Below are positions 52,780-62,763 of a DNA stretch of 64,000 nucleotides, one piece after another. The notes below the pieces were generated by a model that saw only the letters and a list, made by a program, of their open reading frames with translations, was not told where the DNA came from and made no database searches. Within the stretch, counting starts at the first letter, position 1, and every line of letters begins with the position of its first letter. The position numbers were made by a program, and so were the translations under genes. The stretch comes from Haloferula helveola (GTDB lineage: Bacteria; Verrucomicrobiota; Verrucomicrobiia; Verrucomicrobiales; Akkermansiaceae): positions 3,472,001 to 3,536,000 of the forward strand of contig NZ_AP024702.1 in assembly GCF_037076345.1 (NCBI RefSeq), written 5' to 3'.

Positions 52780-54060
52780 TTACTTCTGGCGGGCGTTGGC
52801 CTTGAGGCGGAGGGCGTTGAGGGCGATGAAGCCGGTGGCGTCGTCCTGGTTGTAGGCTTCCTCCTGACCGCCTTCCATGGTGGCGACGTGTTCGTCGTAC
52901 ATGCTGTGCGGGCTGCGTCGGCCGGCCTGCATGACGTTGCCCTTGTAGAGTTTCACGCGGACTTCGCCGGAGACGGTCTTCTGGCTCTCGGTGACCAGTG
53001 CCTGGATCGCCTCGCGCTCGGGAGCGAACCAGAAGCCGTTGTAGATGAGCTGGGCGTATTTCGGAATGAGCGTGTCGCGGGTGAGCTGGAGTTCGCGGTC
53101 CATAACCAGCGTTTCGAGGTCGCGGTGGGCGGCCATCAGGATGGCGCCACCGGGCGTCTCGTAGATGCCGCGGGACTTCATGCCAACGAAGCGGTTCTCG
53201 ACGATGTCGATACGGCCGATGCCGTGTTTGCCGCCGAGCGCGTTGAGCACCCGCATCACACCGTAGGGCGTGAGCAGCGTGTAGCCGTCCTTCTCGCCCT
53301 GCACCTCGAAGTCGCCGAGCTCGGCGATGAGTTCGGCAAGGCCTTCGGTCTGCAGGCCGATCACGTTGCCCTTTTCGAAGAGGCACTGGAGATACTGCGG
53401 AGCGTCGGGTGCGTCCTCCGGGGAAACGGAGAGCACGTACATGTCCTTGTCGTCCTCGCCGGTGGCATCGTGCCAGACATCCTCGAGAGCGCCGGCCTCG
53501 AAGGAGATGTGCAGGAGGTTGCGGTCCATCGAGTAGGGCTTCTTCATGGAAGCCTTCACCGGGATGTTGTGGGCCTCGGCGTAGGCGATCATTTCGGCGC
53601 GTCCGGGGAACTGCTTGCGGAACTCGGCGTCGCGCCACGGGGCGATCACCTTGATGTCCGGAGCGAGCGCGGCGGCGGAGAGTTCGAAGCGCACCTGGTC
53701 GTTACCCTTGCCGGTGGCGCCGTGGGCGATGGCGTCGGCGCCTTCCTTGATGGCGACATCGATCATGCCCTTGGTGATGCACGGGCGGGCGATCGAGGTG
53801 CCGAGGAAGTAGCGGCCCTCGTAGAGCGCGTTGGCCTGGAACATCGGGAAGATGAAGTCGCGGGCAAACTCCTCTTTCTGGTCGTCGATGTAGCACTTCG
53901 AGGCACCGGTGCTGAGCGCCTTGGCCTCGAGGCCGTCGAGTTCCTCGCCCTGTCCGCAGTCGGAGCAGTAGGCGATGATCTCGGCGTTGTACTTTTCCTT
54001 GAGCCAGAGAAGGAGGACGGAGGTGTCGAGTCCCCCGGAGTATGCGACGACGATCTTCAT
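52780..54060 (-). CDS. argG: Argininosuccinate synthase
   Basis: A 426-residue ATP-dependent ligase of arginine synthesis. '[16 protein letters not shown]' is the ATP pyrophosphatase P-loop at the start, which fixes ATG at 54060. '[10 protein letters not shown]', '[15 protein letters not shown]' and '[13 protein letters not shown]' are diagnostic. The frame upstream of 54060 is not conserved. Confidence 0.96.
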   Translation of the reverse strand: MKIVVAYSGGLDTSVLLLWLKEKYNAEIIAYCSDCGQGEELDGLEAKALSTGASKCYIDDQKEEFARDFIFPMFQANALYEGRYFLGTSIARPCITKGMIDVAIKEGADAIAHGATGKGNDQVRFELSAAALAPDIKVIAPWRDAEFRKQFPGRAEMIAYAEAHNIPVKASMKKPYSMDRNLLHISFEAGALEDVWHDATGEDDKDMYVLSVSPEDAPDAPQYLQCLFEKGNVIGLQTEGLAELIAELGDFEVQGEKDGYTLLTPYGVMRVLNALGGKHGIGRIDIVENRFVGMKSRGIYETPGGAILMAAHRDLETLVMDRELQLTRDTLIPKYAQLIYNGFWFAPEREAIQALVTESQKTVSGEVRVKLYKGNVMQAGRRSPHSMYDEHVATMEGGQEEAYNQDDATGFIALNALRLKANARQK

Positions 54061-54127
54061 GTCGGGGCGAGGGGTAGGGCGGAAATGCCGGATTTCAAAC
54101 CTCAAAATTCGGGATCGGCTCGGGGAT

Positions 54128-54226
54128 TGAAGGTAGGGACGAGCGCCCCCGCTCGTCCGACGCTTGCAGTGGGTGCGAGGCTGTCCCTTCCCTCACGGAC
54201 GAGCGGGGGCGCTCGTCCCTACCTTC
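54128..54226. repeat. Inverted repeat upstream of argG
   Basis: GGTAGGGACGAGCGCCCCCG and its inverse CGGGGGCGCTCGTCCCTACC form 28-bp arms around about 37 bp. Another GC-rich family, seen only here in the window. Confidence 0.75.
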
Positions 54227-54293
54227 GGTGCTACAAAAGGACGATCCGGTTCCCATGGGCGGAATCCGCGGGTCGGAGGATGATGTCGGGGCC

Positions 54294-54818
54294 ATGAATA
54301 CGCCCAATGCGCTGCAAAGGAACCTGCGCGGGATTCCTTCCTCTCCGGTCCCCTTCCGGGGGAGCGGCAAGCATCGCCGGCCGCGTCGCGAGTCCGGCTA
54401 CACCCCCAGCGTGAAGCTGGTGACGGGGTCCGTCCCTTCGGATGCGGATTCGAAGCTGAAGCAACTGGTGTCGGTGCACCCGGTGGAGAGCGAACTCGTG
54501 ACCCGCTCCGCCCAGGTGAGTTGGGTGGTCGGAACCGCCATGGGTTCGGTCGCCGCGCTGCTGGTGCTTTACATGTGGATCGAAGGAATCATCGGAATCG
54601 TCGGTCAGCTCACGAATGCCGTCTGGCACTCGAATGACGGCGGTGCCTTCGTGCTCGCGCTCTATGGCGTGCATCTGCTGGGAATTCCGGGAGCGGCTTT
54701 GGCGCGCGGACGATTCCAGATCGGTGTTTACGCGATCGCCGCATTCTGGATCAGCGTGCTCGGTTCGATCCCGATCGTTTACGTGCTGAACCAGCTGTTC
54801 TGGATCTTCCTCGGGTGA
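54294..54818 (+). CDS. Hypothetical polytopic membrane protein
   Basis: A 174-residue protein. The N-terminal 70 residues are polar and basic; then three or four hydrophobic segments follow (about residues 80-170), ending 'IPIVYVLNQLFWIFLG'. No family recognised. Start ATG 54294 is the first in the frame after the repeat; a later start is possible. Confidence 0.6.
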   Translation: MNTPNALQRNLRGIPSSPVPFRGSGKHRRPRRESGYTPSVKLVTGSVPSDADSKLKQLVSVHPVESELVTRSAQVSWVVGTAMGSVAALLVLYMWIEGIIGIVGQLTNAVWHSNDGGAFVLALYGVHLLGIPGAALARGRFQIGVYAIAAFWISVLGSIPIVYVLNQLFWIFLG

Positions 54819-54859
54819 GCGCGCTTGCGATGCTCCGGCACGCTCCTTAGGTAAGGGGC

Positions 54860-55597
54860 GTGCTAGAGGGACCGGAGGCATGGACGCTGGCGCTGGCGGC
54901 GGCGTTTTTCATCGGGGTGGCGAAGGCCGGGTTCAGCGGCACCTCGCTGCTCTCGGTGGCGATCTTCACCCACCTGCTCGGCGCCAAGGCCCAGGCAGGC
55001 TTTGCGCTGCCGTTGTTGATCATCGCCGATCTGCTGGTCTATCCGGCCTTCCGCAAGCACGGCTCGTGGAAGGACGTGTGGCGGCTTTTGCCCGCGACCC
55101 TGGTCGGGCTCGGGATCGGTTGGTATCTCCTTGGAACCGTGCCCGAACCGGTGGCGAAGCGGATCATCGGGATCTCGATCCTCGTGCTGCTCGCGTTGCA
55201 GTCGCTACGCGTGCTGCGGCCCGGGGTGCTGGAGAAAATCGCCGAGCATCGGGCATTCGGCACCGGCGCCGGGGTGGCGGCGGGCGTGACCACCATGCTG
55301 GCGAATGCCGCCGGGCCGGTGTTCCAGCTCTACCTGCTGTCGAAGCGGGTGCCGAAGATGGAGCTGATCGGGATCGGCGCGCGGTTTTTCCTGCTGGTGA
55401 ACCTGATCAAGGTCCCGCTGAACCGGAACCTCGGTCTGATCGACTCGCAGACGCTCTACACCAACCTGCTGCTCGCCCCGGCGATTGTGGCCGGGATTTT
55501 GTTGGGCAAGAGCTTGTTGCAAAAGGTCCCGCAGCGGGTCTTCGAGTGGATGATCATCGGCTTCGCGGCCTTGGCGGCGCTGCGGATGCTCATCTGA
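54860..55597 (+). CDS. TSUP (TauE/SafE) family membrane transporter
   Basis: A 245-residue protein with GTG start and about seven hydrophobic helices. 'AAAFFIGVAKAGFSGTSLLSVAIFTHLLGAKAQAGFALPLLI' is the family's first repeat and 'VAAGVTTMLANAAGPVFQLYLL' the second. TSUP proteins export sulfite, sulfoacetate and other anions; the substrate here is unknown. It converges on the M50 protease with 4 bp between the stops. Confidence 0.88.
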   Translation: MLEGPEAWTLALAAAFFIGVAKAGFSGTSLLSVAIFTHLLGAKAQAGFALPLLIIADLLVYPAFRKHGSWKDVWRLLPATLVGLGIGWYLLGTVPEPVAKRIIGISILVLLALQSLRVLRPGVLEKIAEHRAFGTGAGVAAGVTTMLANAAGPVFQLYLLSKRVPKMELIGIGARFFLLVNLIKVPLNRNLGLIDSQTLYTNLLLAPAIVAGILLGKSLLQKVPQRVFEWMIIGFAALAALRMLI

Positions 55598-55601
55598 CGA
55601 A

Positions 55602-56234
55602 CTAACGCCGGAACTGCTGCAGCTCCTGCCAGTTCTGATAGGCCATCAGGCCGAGGAAAATCGGGAACAGGAAGCTCTTCATGAGGAAGAACATTCCCAA
55701 GGCGACTGCGATCGCGGCGACCAGGCTGATCTGCAGGGCGAGCACCCGTTTCGAAGGGCCCAGCAGCGCGGCGACGAGGCGGCCGCCATCGAGGGGAATC
55801 ACCGGGACCAGATTGATCACCGCCCAGAAGATGCTGATCACCATGCCCCAGAAGACGAACATCTTGGCGGCGGTGGTCGGCAGGGGGACGAAGGCGTAGA
55901 TCGCGAAGAATACCAGCCCGAGCAGAATCTGGATGGCGGGGCCGGCGGCGGTGACGAGGAAGTCCTGCTTCCGCGTGAAGGCGTTCGCCGGAAAGCTGGC
56001 GAAGCCGCCGAATGCCATCAGCGTGATCTGGGTGGGGGCACCGAACGAGCGTCCGGTCAGGGCGTGTCCGAGCTCATGGACGAGCACCGAGACGAAGCCG
56101 GCGAGCACGAACAGCGCGACGCTCAGGACGTCCTCGCGGCCGTCGATTCCGGTGGCGCCTCCGAGCAAGGCCAAGGTGATCCAGAACCACGGCTGGACGT
56201 TGACCGGAATGCCGAAAAGGGAGAAACGAAGCAT
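55602..56234 (-). CDS. Site-2 protease family M50 metalloprotease
   Basis: A 210-residue integral membrane zinc protease. 'LVHELGHAL' gives His53, Glu54 and His57; 'INLVPVIPLDGGRLV' gives Asp149, the third zinc ligand. Five or so helices. It is the short SpoIVFB/rhomboid-independent type without PDZ or CBS domains. ATG at 56234 is used because residues before it are not conserved. Confidence 0.9.
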   Translation of the reverse strand: MLRFSLFGIPVNVQPWFWITLALLGGATGIDGREDVLSVALFVLAGFVSVLVHELGHALTGRSFGAPTQITLMAFGGFASFPANAFTRKQDFLVTAAGPAIQILLGLVFFAIYAFVPLPTTAAKMFVFWGMVISIFWAVINLVPVIPLDGGRLVAALLGPSKRVLALQISLVAAIAVALGMFFLMKSFLFPIFLGLMAYQNWQELQQFRR

Positions 56235-56350
56235 GTGGAGGCGAATTAAGCAGGATTCGGGGCGGCGGCAATGCCGGGTGACCCGGCATCGTTCCAAACG
56301 GGGGATTGCGGGGACTTGCGCGAGCGGCGCGGGCGCGATACGGAGGCGGC

Positions 56351-57652
56351 GTGAAGAAGCCGGTGGACGTTGCGATTGTCGGGGCAGGCCCCGCAGGCTG
56401 CACGCTGGGCGCGCTTCTGGCGGAGAGGGGCTTTCGCGTGGTGGTTTTCGACGATGCCAAGCGGCCGGATCTGCTGGTCGGTGAGTCCTTGCTGCCAACG
56501 GTGGTCGACCTGATGCGAAGGCTGAAGATCGAGGACCGGGTGAAGGAGTTTTCCCAGTTCAAGCCCGGTGTGGCGTTCATGCATCGTGGCGGTCTGCGGC
56601 TCGATTTCCTTTTCCCCGAAGGCGTGCTCGGGAAGACGCCGAACTACTCGTACAACATCCCGCGACCGGAGTTTGACAACCTGCTCCGGACCCGTGCGGA
56701 GGAGCTCGGAGTCGAGTTCGTGACGCGTCGGGCAAAAGTGGAACGCGGTGAGAACGGTCGTGAGGTGCAACTTGATGCCGAGACCCTCGAGGCGACACCG
56801 GAACTCGGTGGCGAACACCCGAAGCTGCTGGTCGATTCGACCGGCCGGGCGCGGCTCTTCGCGAGGGCGCTGGAGCTGTCGGCGAAGCGCGGAGGACGGA
56901 GCGATGTCGCTTACTTCGCCCACTACGAGAATTTCGAAGCCGAGAGCATGGTCGACGGGCAAGTGGTGCTCTCGATCCTCGAGCACGGTTGGTCGTGGCG
57001 GATTCCGCTGCCGGGCCGTCTGTCGGTCGGTGTGGTGCTCGACACCAAGGCCGCCAAGGCGCACGGAGACACGCCGGAAGAGCGGCTCGAATCGATCATC
57101 GATGCCGAGCCCATCCTTCGCGAAGCCGGCAAGGGCCGGAAGCGGGTCACCGACGTGATGACCTACACCAACTACCAGCTGATCTCCGAACGCGGGCACG
57201 GCCCCGGTTGGGTGGCGGTCGGGGATTCCCACGGATTCGTCGATCCGATGCTTTCGCCGGGCCTGTTCATGGCCATGCACATGGCGGACGCGCTGGACCG
57301 TCGTGTGTTCAAGAAGGGACCGGCGGTCCTCGACCAACCCGAGCGGCTGGCGTCGGGCTTCGCCAAGGTCGAGGCCGAGATGCTCGACTGGCACGAGGCA
57401 TGGGGAGAGATCATCAACTACTTCTACGACGGCCGCATGTTCTCGATGTACGAAGGCGGCTCCAAACTCCGCGAGCTCTACAAGAAGTGGGCGCTGCCAT
57501 CCCTGATGGAAAAGCACATGAGCAACCAGATCACGCGGATGGTTTCAGGCGTGAGCACCCGCAGCCGCTACGGCCGCGGTCTGGTCGCCTACGGCACCAA
57601 GCACCTGACTTGGAATACCGAGCCGCCGGAGTTCTACGCGGTCCTCGCGTGA
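56351..57652 (+). CDS. FAD-dependent oxidoreductase, geranylgeranyl-reductase/halogenase-like
   Basis: A 433-residue flavoprotein with GTG start. 'VAIVGAGPAGCTLGALLAERGFRVVVFD' style Rossmann fold (residues 6-33) and the later 'WVAVGDSHGFVDPMLSPGLFMAMHMA' FAD motif match the group that includes geranylgeranyl reductases and flavin halogenases. The 'Kx' halogenase motif 'GWxWxIP' is partly present as 'HGWSWRIPLPG'. Substrate unknown; hydroxylation or reduction of a lipid is most likely. Confidence 0.82.
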   Translation: MKKPVDVAIVGAGPAGCTLGALLAERGFRVVVFDDAKRPDLLVGESLLPTVVDLMRRLKIEDRVKEFSQFKPGVAFMHRGGLRLDFLFPEGVLGKTPNYSYNIPRPEFDNLLRTRAEELGVEFVTRRAKVERGENGREVQLDAETLEATPELGGEHPKLLVDSTGRARLFARALELSAKRGGRSDVAYFAHYENFEAESMVDGQVVLSILEHGWSWRIPLPGRLSVGVVLDTKAAKAHGDTPEERLESIIDAEPILREAGKGRKRVTDVMTYTNYQLISERGHGPGWVAVGDSHGFVDPMLSPGLFMAMHMADALDRRVFKKGPAVLDQPERLASGFAKVEAEMLDWHEAWGEIINYFYDGRMFSMYEGGSKLRELYKKWALPSLMEKHMSNQITRMVSGVSTRSRYGRGLVAYGTKHLTWNTEPPEFYAVLA

Positions 57653-57658
57653 GCCGCA

Positions 57659-58060
57659 TCACGGCCCGACATCGAGAAGGACCGTTTGCAGCGGCAGATA
57701 GATGGCGAAGGCGCTGAGGCCGGCGATGAGCAGGAGAAAGACGAGGAAGGTCAGAATGGTTCCCCTGACCGGCTCGCCGCGGATCGCCCGGACGAAGAGA
57801 TAGACGGCGAAAAACAAGCCGACCGCGATCAGCATCGTGCCCGGAAGTCCGAGGAACGCGACGGTGAGCCAAGGCAATTCGGCTGCCTCCATTTCTTCGA
57901 AGATGCGCGCGAACTTCGAGCGGACGACAAGGAGCGTCGAGAGAACGAGGACCACCGGAAGCGACGTGCAAATCGCCACGAGCCGCAACTTGTCGATCCC
58001 GATATCCTCGAGTGACTCGACGTGCGTGGCTTCCGGAGTCCGGTAGGGGTTCTCGGCCAT
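57659..58060 (-). CDS. Small polytopic membrane protein
   Basis: A 133-residue protein starting MAENPYRTPEA, with three hydrophobic segments (about residues 29-47, 65-92 and 100-125). The N-terminal 'NPYxxP' phrase is common in uncharacterised membrane proteins of Planctomycetes and Verrucomicrobiota. It starts 5 nt after the rapA-like stop codon, so the two are probably co-transcribed. Confidence 0.65.
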   Translation of the reverse strand: MAENPYRTPEATHVESLEDIGIDKLRLVAICTSLPVVLVLSTLLVVRSKFARIFEEMEAAELPWLTVAFLGLPGTMLIAVGLFFAVYLFVRAIRGEPVRGTILTFLVFLLLIAGLSAFAIYLPLQTVLLDVGP

Positions 58061-58065
58061 CAGCC

Positions 58066-60774
58066 TCAAGTTCGCCAGATCACGCGCAAGCTGTCGAGTC
58101 GGAGACGCGGGGAGGTGAGGGCCTGCAGGGTCTCGTCGAGGAAGTGCTCGAGGCCCGCGATTTCGTCGGGCGTCACCTGCGGATTGCGGGCGGCGAGGTC
58201 CTTGAGACGGTCGATGTCGTGGCGGATCCGCGACTCGGCCGCTTCCCGGGCTTTGGCCAAAGGCTCCTCGGTGCGGGCCTCGGCGAGTGCGCGTGCCTGC
58301 TTGATCATCTCGGGGAAGATGCCGTTGCGGAAGGCCGGTTGGGTGACGAGCCGGCGGGCGTCGCCAGGCAGCAGCATCGCGGGTTTGGGAGCCTCGGTGA
58401 GGTCCTTGCCCTGATGGTCCAGCGCGACGCGGATCGCGGTCGGCGGGAGGAAGCGGTCGAGGTGCAGCCGCCCGGGCGCGAGCGTTTCGAGGATAAAGCA
58501 CGCCTCGAGCAGGATGCCCTTGCCGAGACCGCTTTCCCATCGCGCGAAGGTCGCGTTTCCCGTTTCGGAGGTCAGGAAATGATCGACCGATCCGCGCACC
58601 ATCGGGTGGTCGGCGGTGAGCAATTGAAGGTCTTCACGGGCGAGCGCGGTCTCGCGGTCGAAGGTCGCGGAGATCCCGTCGTCCGGCAGGTCGGCGAAGG
58701 CTTCGCTGAGACGCTGGCCGCGGGCGAGCTGGTAGGTGCGGGTGCTGAGGTCGGAGACATCGAGACCGAGGCGGTCGAAGAGCCGGATGACGAAGCGCTC
58801 GAACGACGCGTCCTCGTCGTGTTCTTCAATCTGCTCGATCAGTCCGGCCGCGACTTCCGGAGCCGGCGCGCTCAGTTCAAGCAACCGGTCATGGCCGGAG
58901 TCGAGCTGCTCGGCGACCTCGCCGCAGCGTTTGCGGCTCTTCTTGAGAAGTTTGTCGAAAGCCGCCGCGTCGAGCGACTGCATCACTTGGTCAAGTTCCG
59001 GCAGCAGTTCCTCGGCGAGGGTCGTCGCGCCGCGCAGCGGGTGCGAAAAGGCATCGAGCCCCTCGTGCAACCATCGCGCCTGATACTCGGACGCGCTGCC
59101 GACACCGTAGGGAACATGGATGTGGATCGTGCCGGTCTGGCCGATCCGGTCGAGGCGCCCGATCCGTTGCTCGAGCAGTTCGGGATCACGAGGCAATCCG
59201 AACAGCACGAGGTGTCGCGCGAACTGGAAGTTCCGTCCCTCGCTACCGATCTCCGATGACATCAGGATCCGTGCGCCCGCCGGATCGGCGAACCACGCCG
59301 CGTTGCGGTCGCGCTGGATCAGTGACAGGTCTTCGTGGAAGAGCGCCGACTCGACATGGATTTCCTCCAGCAGCTTTTCCCGCACCGCGATGGCGGCTTC
59401 GGGGCTGCCGGTGATGAGCAGAACCTTTTCGTCCTCGGGCAGCGATCTCAGCAAGGATGCCAGCCACGAATACGGCGACTCACCCTCCTCCAACGGATGC
59501 AGGTGCGGTTCGCGACCGGGGAAGCCGGTCAGCTGGCGCCGGGTGTTGCGGAACAGCACGCGGCCGGTGCCGAAGCCGTCGATCAGTTCGGACACCAGTT
59601 CGTCGCGCGCCGTTTCATCGCCACCACGCAGGCGGTCGAGCAGCGAGCGGGTGGCAGGCGAGTGTTCCGCGATGGCGTCGAGATCCTCCGGCATCCCGCC
59701 CGACTTCAGAGCCTCGACCGTCTCCGCCAGCGGTGCGTAGGCCTCCGCTTCTCCGAGAAAGGCGGCGAGGTCGCCGTAGCGATCGGGATCGAGCAGGCGC
59801 AGTCGTGCGAAGTGTCCTTCGGGACCGAGTTGCTGCGGAGTCGCGGTGAGCAGCAGCAGGGACGGCGTGGTGGCGGCCAGCGCTTCGACGACCGCATACT
59901 CCGGCGAGACTTCGTCCGGCGACCATTCGAGGTGGTGGGCCTCATCGACGATCAACAGGTCGAAGCCGGCGTCGCGCGCCTGCTTGGCCCGTTCCGGGCT
60001 CTCGGCGAGCAGGGGCACCGGGGCGAGGATCAGCTGCGAGTCGGAGAACGGGTTCGCCTTCGGTTGGTGTTCGGTGATTGAGCGGCAGCGGGCCTCATCA
60101 AAGATCGCGAACAGCAGGTTGAAGCGGCGCAGGAGCTCGACGAACCATTGGTGGATCAGCGGCTCGGGAACGAGGATCAGGATGCGTTCCGCGCGACCGG
60201 TCAGATGGAGGTGCTGAAGGATCAGGCAGGCCTCGATGGTTTTGCCGAGACCGACTTCGTCGGCAAGCATTACGCGTGGATGAAGCCGCGAGCAGGCTTC
60301 GGAAACGATCGCCAGCTGGTGCGGGATGAGGTCGATCCGCGCGCCGCAGAAGCCGCGCACCGGTGAGCGTCGGATTCGCGTGTTCCACTTCAGCACCCGG
60401 CGCCGCAGGTCGAACTCGCGATAATCGTCGCACAGGCCGGCGAGCAACCGCTCTTCCGGCGAGGTGAAGCTGAGCGAGTCGAGCAGGTCACCTTCGTCGA
60501 CCGGGGTATCGGCACCTTCGTAGTGGAGGATGCCGTCGGTTTCGGTGACACCGGTCACGGTGAACTCGGCGCCTTCGCGGGCGGCGATCCGGTCGCCGGG
60601 TTTGAAGCGGACCCGGACGAGCGGCGCGTTCTCCAGCGCATAGAGCCGCGTCTCCTCGGCGGCGGGGAAGACAATCTGCACGCGGCCGTGCGGGACCTCG
60701 ACCACGACGCCGAGTCCGAGGGCGGGCTCGGAGGTCGAGATCCAACGTTGTCCGGGTCGCGGCTGCTGCTGCAT
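58066..60774 (-). CDS. rapA: RapA-like SWI2/SNF2 ATPase
   Basis: A 902-residue protein. N-terminal beta-barrel-like region (1-110), then the SF2 motor: 'MLADEVGLGKTIEACLIL' (Walker A), 'LLIVDEAHHLEW' (DEAH, Walker B), 'LLLLTATP', and in the second lobe 'IGSEGRNFQFARHLVLFGLP' and 'EQRIGRLDRIGQTGTIHIH'. The layout and length fit RapA (968 residues in E. coli), which recycles RNA polymerase. RapA-like ATPases are found outside Gammaproteobacteria, so symbol use is by similarity. Confidence 0.85.
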   Translation of the reverse strand: MQQQPRPGQRWISTSEPALGLGVVVEVPHGRVQIVFPAAEETRLYALENAPLVRVRFKPGDRIAAREGAEFTVTGVTETDGILHYEGADTPVDEGDLLDSLSFTSPEERLLAGLCDDYREFDLRRRVLKWNTRIRRSPVRGFCGARIDLIPHQLAIVSEACSRLHPRVMLADEVGLGKTIEACLILQHLHLTGRAERILILVPEPLIHQWFVELLRRFNLLFAIFDEARCRSITEHQPKANPFSDSQLILAPVPLLAESPERAKQARDAGFDLLIVDEAHHLEWSPDEVSPEYAVVEALAATTPSLLLLTATPQQLGPEGHFARLRLLDPDRYGDLAAFLGEAEAYAPLAETVEALKSGGMPEDLDAIAEHSPATRSLLDRLRGGDETARDELVSELIDGFGTGRVLFRNTRRQLTGFPGREPHLHPLEEGESPYSWLASLLRSLPEDEKVLLITGSPEAAIAVREKLLEEIHVESALFHEDLSLIQRDRNAAWFADPAGARILMSSEIGSEGRNFQFARHLVLFGLPRDPELLEQRIGRLDRIGQTGTIHIHVPYGVGSASEYQARWLHEGLDAFSHPLRGATTLAEELLPELDQVMQSLDAAAFDKLLKKSRKRCGEVAEQLDSGHDRLLELSAPAPEVAAGLIEQIEEHDEDASFERFVIRLFDRLGLDVSDLSTRTYQLARGQRLSEAFADLPDDGISATFDRETALAREDLQLLTADHPMVRGSVDHFLTSETGNATFARWESGLGKGILLEACFILETLAPGRLHLDRFLPPTAIRVALDHQGKDLTEAPKPAMLLPGDARRLVTQPAFRNGIFPEMIKQARALAEARTEEPLAKAREAAESRIRHDIDRLKDLAARNPQVTPDEIAGLEHFLDETLQALTSPRLRLDSLRVIWRT

Positions 60775-60959
60775 GGGGGCGCTGTGTTAGGCGGCTCGGC
60801 GGACCGGGGAAAGGGAAATGCGGAACTTATGTCCGTCGCTCAGAATGCACGGTGTCCGGTGATCGCCCTGAGAGGACACGGGGATCATCTTCGGCCTGCG
60901 TCGCACGATGAGAGGATTGGCCGAAAGGCTGGAGTGGGCTCGTGCGTCCCTGTCGTTGC

Positions 60960-62192
60960 ATGGAAATGGCGGAGCGGATCATCGGGCGGGCGGCCATCTG
61001 GCTCGTGATGGGTTGGCTGTCGGTCGGTTCGGTTTCGGCGCACTCGATGGACCAGGTGAATGCCGAGATCCAGTCATCGCCCTCCAGTTGGGAAGCGACG
61101 GTTTGGATCGATGCATGGGCGGCCTATCCCGAAGACGGTGCGAAGGTGCCGCCGGGCCAGCCGGGCGATCCGAACAGCGCGGGCAAGGAGTGGCTCGCAA
61201 CTCTGGATGAAGCGGATTTCACCGCGATGCGTGAGAGGCTGTCCGTTTTCATGAAGGAGAGCCTGGTGCTCACCCTGAATGGAGAACGTCTCGATTTCTC
61301 GATGGCCTTCCCGGGTTTCGAATCGGTGCCTCCTGAGCTGGAGCTCAATCGGGATGGCAATGCCGTGGTCCAAATCGAGTTGCAGGGCGATTATCCGGCC
61401 GGTGACGGCGGGGCGCTGGAGTTGGTCTGGAAGGACCCGGAGGACCAACCGCTGACGATCGATGTCGTCATCCCGAGGGAAGGAAAGCCGCCGGCTCGAC
61501 GCGTGATGCGGATCGCCCCGCACGACGATCCCATCGGGTTGCTTGAAATCGATCCGGTCGCGGGTCCTAAGAAGTCGGAAGAAGTGGCGCTGTTCGGTTG
61601 GATTGTTGCCGGCTTCGAGCACGTCCTTCCTCTGGGACTCGATCACATCCTGTTCATCCTCGGCCTGTTTTTCCTGAAGCCGAGAATCCGCCCCCTGCTT
61701 TCTCAGAGTCTTGCCTTCACCCTGGCGCATTCCATCACGCTTGCATTGGTGGTGCTCGGGGTCTTCACGATCAACCCGCGCTTCGTCGAGTCGATGATCG
61801 CGCTGAGCATCGCCTACGTCGGCATCGAGAACCTCTGGGTGCGCGAACTCAAGCCCTGGCGGGTGTTCTTCGTCTTCGCGCTGGGTCTGCTGCACGGGAT
61901 GGGCTTCGCCTCCGTGATGCAGGAACTGGAATTGCCGAGTGATGCGCTTCTCGTTCCGTTGGTCGGCTTCAACGTAGGTGTCGAAGTGGCGCAAGTCGCC
62001 GTGCTGGCAATCGCATTCGCCGTGTGGCTGATTCTCGCCGCAATCGTGCGCAAGCAGGTCCGTGCGGACGGACCCGATGCCGTCGACCAAGCGGTTCAGA
62101 AGCGGATGCGTCCGGTCGCCGTGGTGGCTTCCGCGGCGATCGCGCTCGTCGGTCTCTACTGGACCTTCGAGCGTGCTTTCGGCTGGGGCTGA
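60960..62192 (+). CDS. HupE/UreJ family membrane protein
   Basis: A 410-residue protein with a signal peptide (ending near VGSVSA), an extracytoplasmic domain of about 170 residues and a C-terminal six-helix HupE_UreJ domain. 'GFEHVLPLGLDHILFILGLFF' carries the conserved His residues, and 'LLHGMGFASVM' follows. Family members transport nickel or cobalt. It stands alone here, but a His-rich TPR protein lies at 38.4 kb. Confidence 0.85.
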   Translation: MEMAERIIGRAAIWLVMGWLSVGSVSAHSMDQVNAEIQSSPSSWEATVWIDAWAAYPEDGAKVPPGQPGDPNSAGKEWLATLDEADFTAMRERLSVFMKESLVLTLNGERLDFSMAFPGFESVPPELELNRDGNAVVQIELQGDYPAGDGGALELVWKDPEDQPLTIDVVIPREGKPPARRVMRIAPHDDPIGLLEIDPVAGPKKSEEVALFGWIVAGFEHVLPLGLDHILFILGLFFLKPRIRPLLSQSLAFTLAHSITLALVVLGVFTINPRFVESMIALSIAYVGIENLWVRELKPWRVFFVFALGLLHGMGFASVMQELELPSDALLVPLVGFNVGVEVAQVAVLAIAFAVWLILAAIVRKQVRADGPDAVDQAVQKRMRPVAVVASAAIALVGLYWTFERAFGWG

Positions 62193-62194
62193 GC

Positions 62195-62554
62195 TTACCT
62201 GCGCGGCGGCCCGCCGATCATGCGGAGGGTCACGACCGAGTCAGTGCCGAGCCGGAGCTTGCAGGGGCCGGAGACGACGAACGGCTGGCGCCAGCCGACT
62301 TCGACTTCTCCGGGGTAGTCCTCGCGACGCGACTCCCAGACACGGAAGTCCTTGCGATACGGGCGGACCCGCAGATCACGCGATGACCATGTCGAGTCCT
62401 TGACCGACAAGTACGACGGCTCCGACACGGAAACGATCAGGGCCGTCTGACCTTTCTTCAGTTCGATCTCGTCGCCGATCTTCGAGAGCGTCGCCCAGTC
62501 CGACGCAAGGGCGGCTGTCGCCGTCAACAGGAGGGTAAGTAGGGGGATTTTCAT
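62195..62554 (-). CDS. Small secreted hypothetical protein
   Basis: A 119-residue protein with a clear signal peptide (MKIPLLTLLLTATAALAS). The mature part, about 100 residues, has alternating beta-like strands and no cysteine pair motif. ATG at 62554, with GTG at 62557 possible. Ends 3 bp from the HupE gene stop (convergent). No family recognised. Confidence 0.65.
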   Translation of the reverse strand: MKIPLLTLLLTATAALASDWATLSKIGDEIELKKGQTALIVSVSEPSYLSVKDSTWSSRDLRVRPYRKDFRVWESRREDYPGEVEVGWRQPFVVSGPCKLRLGTDSVVTLRMIGGPPRR

Positions 62555-62763
62555 CACTACAACCGTCTCGTCCGGATGGAGTTCTGCAAATAGATATCGG
62601 ACACTCCGTTTGAAAGATGCTCAACCGGCGGAGTCATTCTCGGTTTGGTGGATTTCGGCATTCTCGGAGCACATCCGCTGCAGGCCGGATCGGATGGGGA
62701 GCCGGGCGGGCGGAATGGATTCCGGCGGTTGACGGGAAGCCGGAGATCCGTTTGTACCGGGGC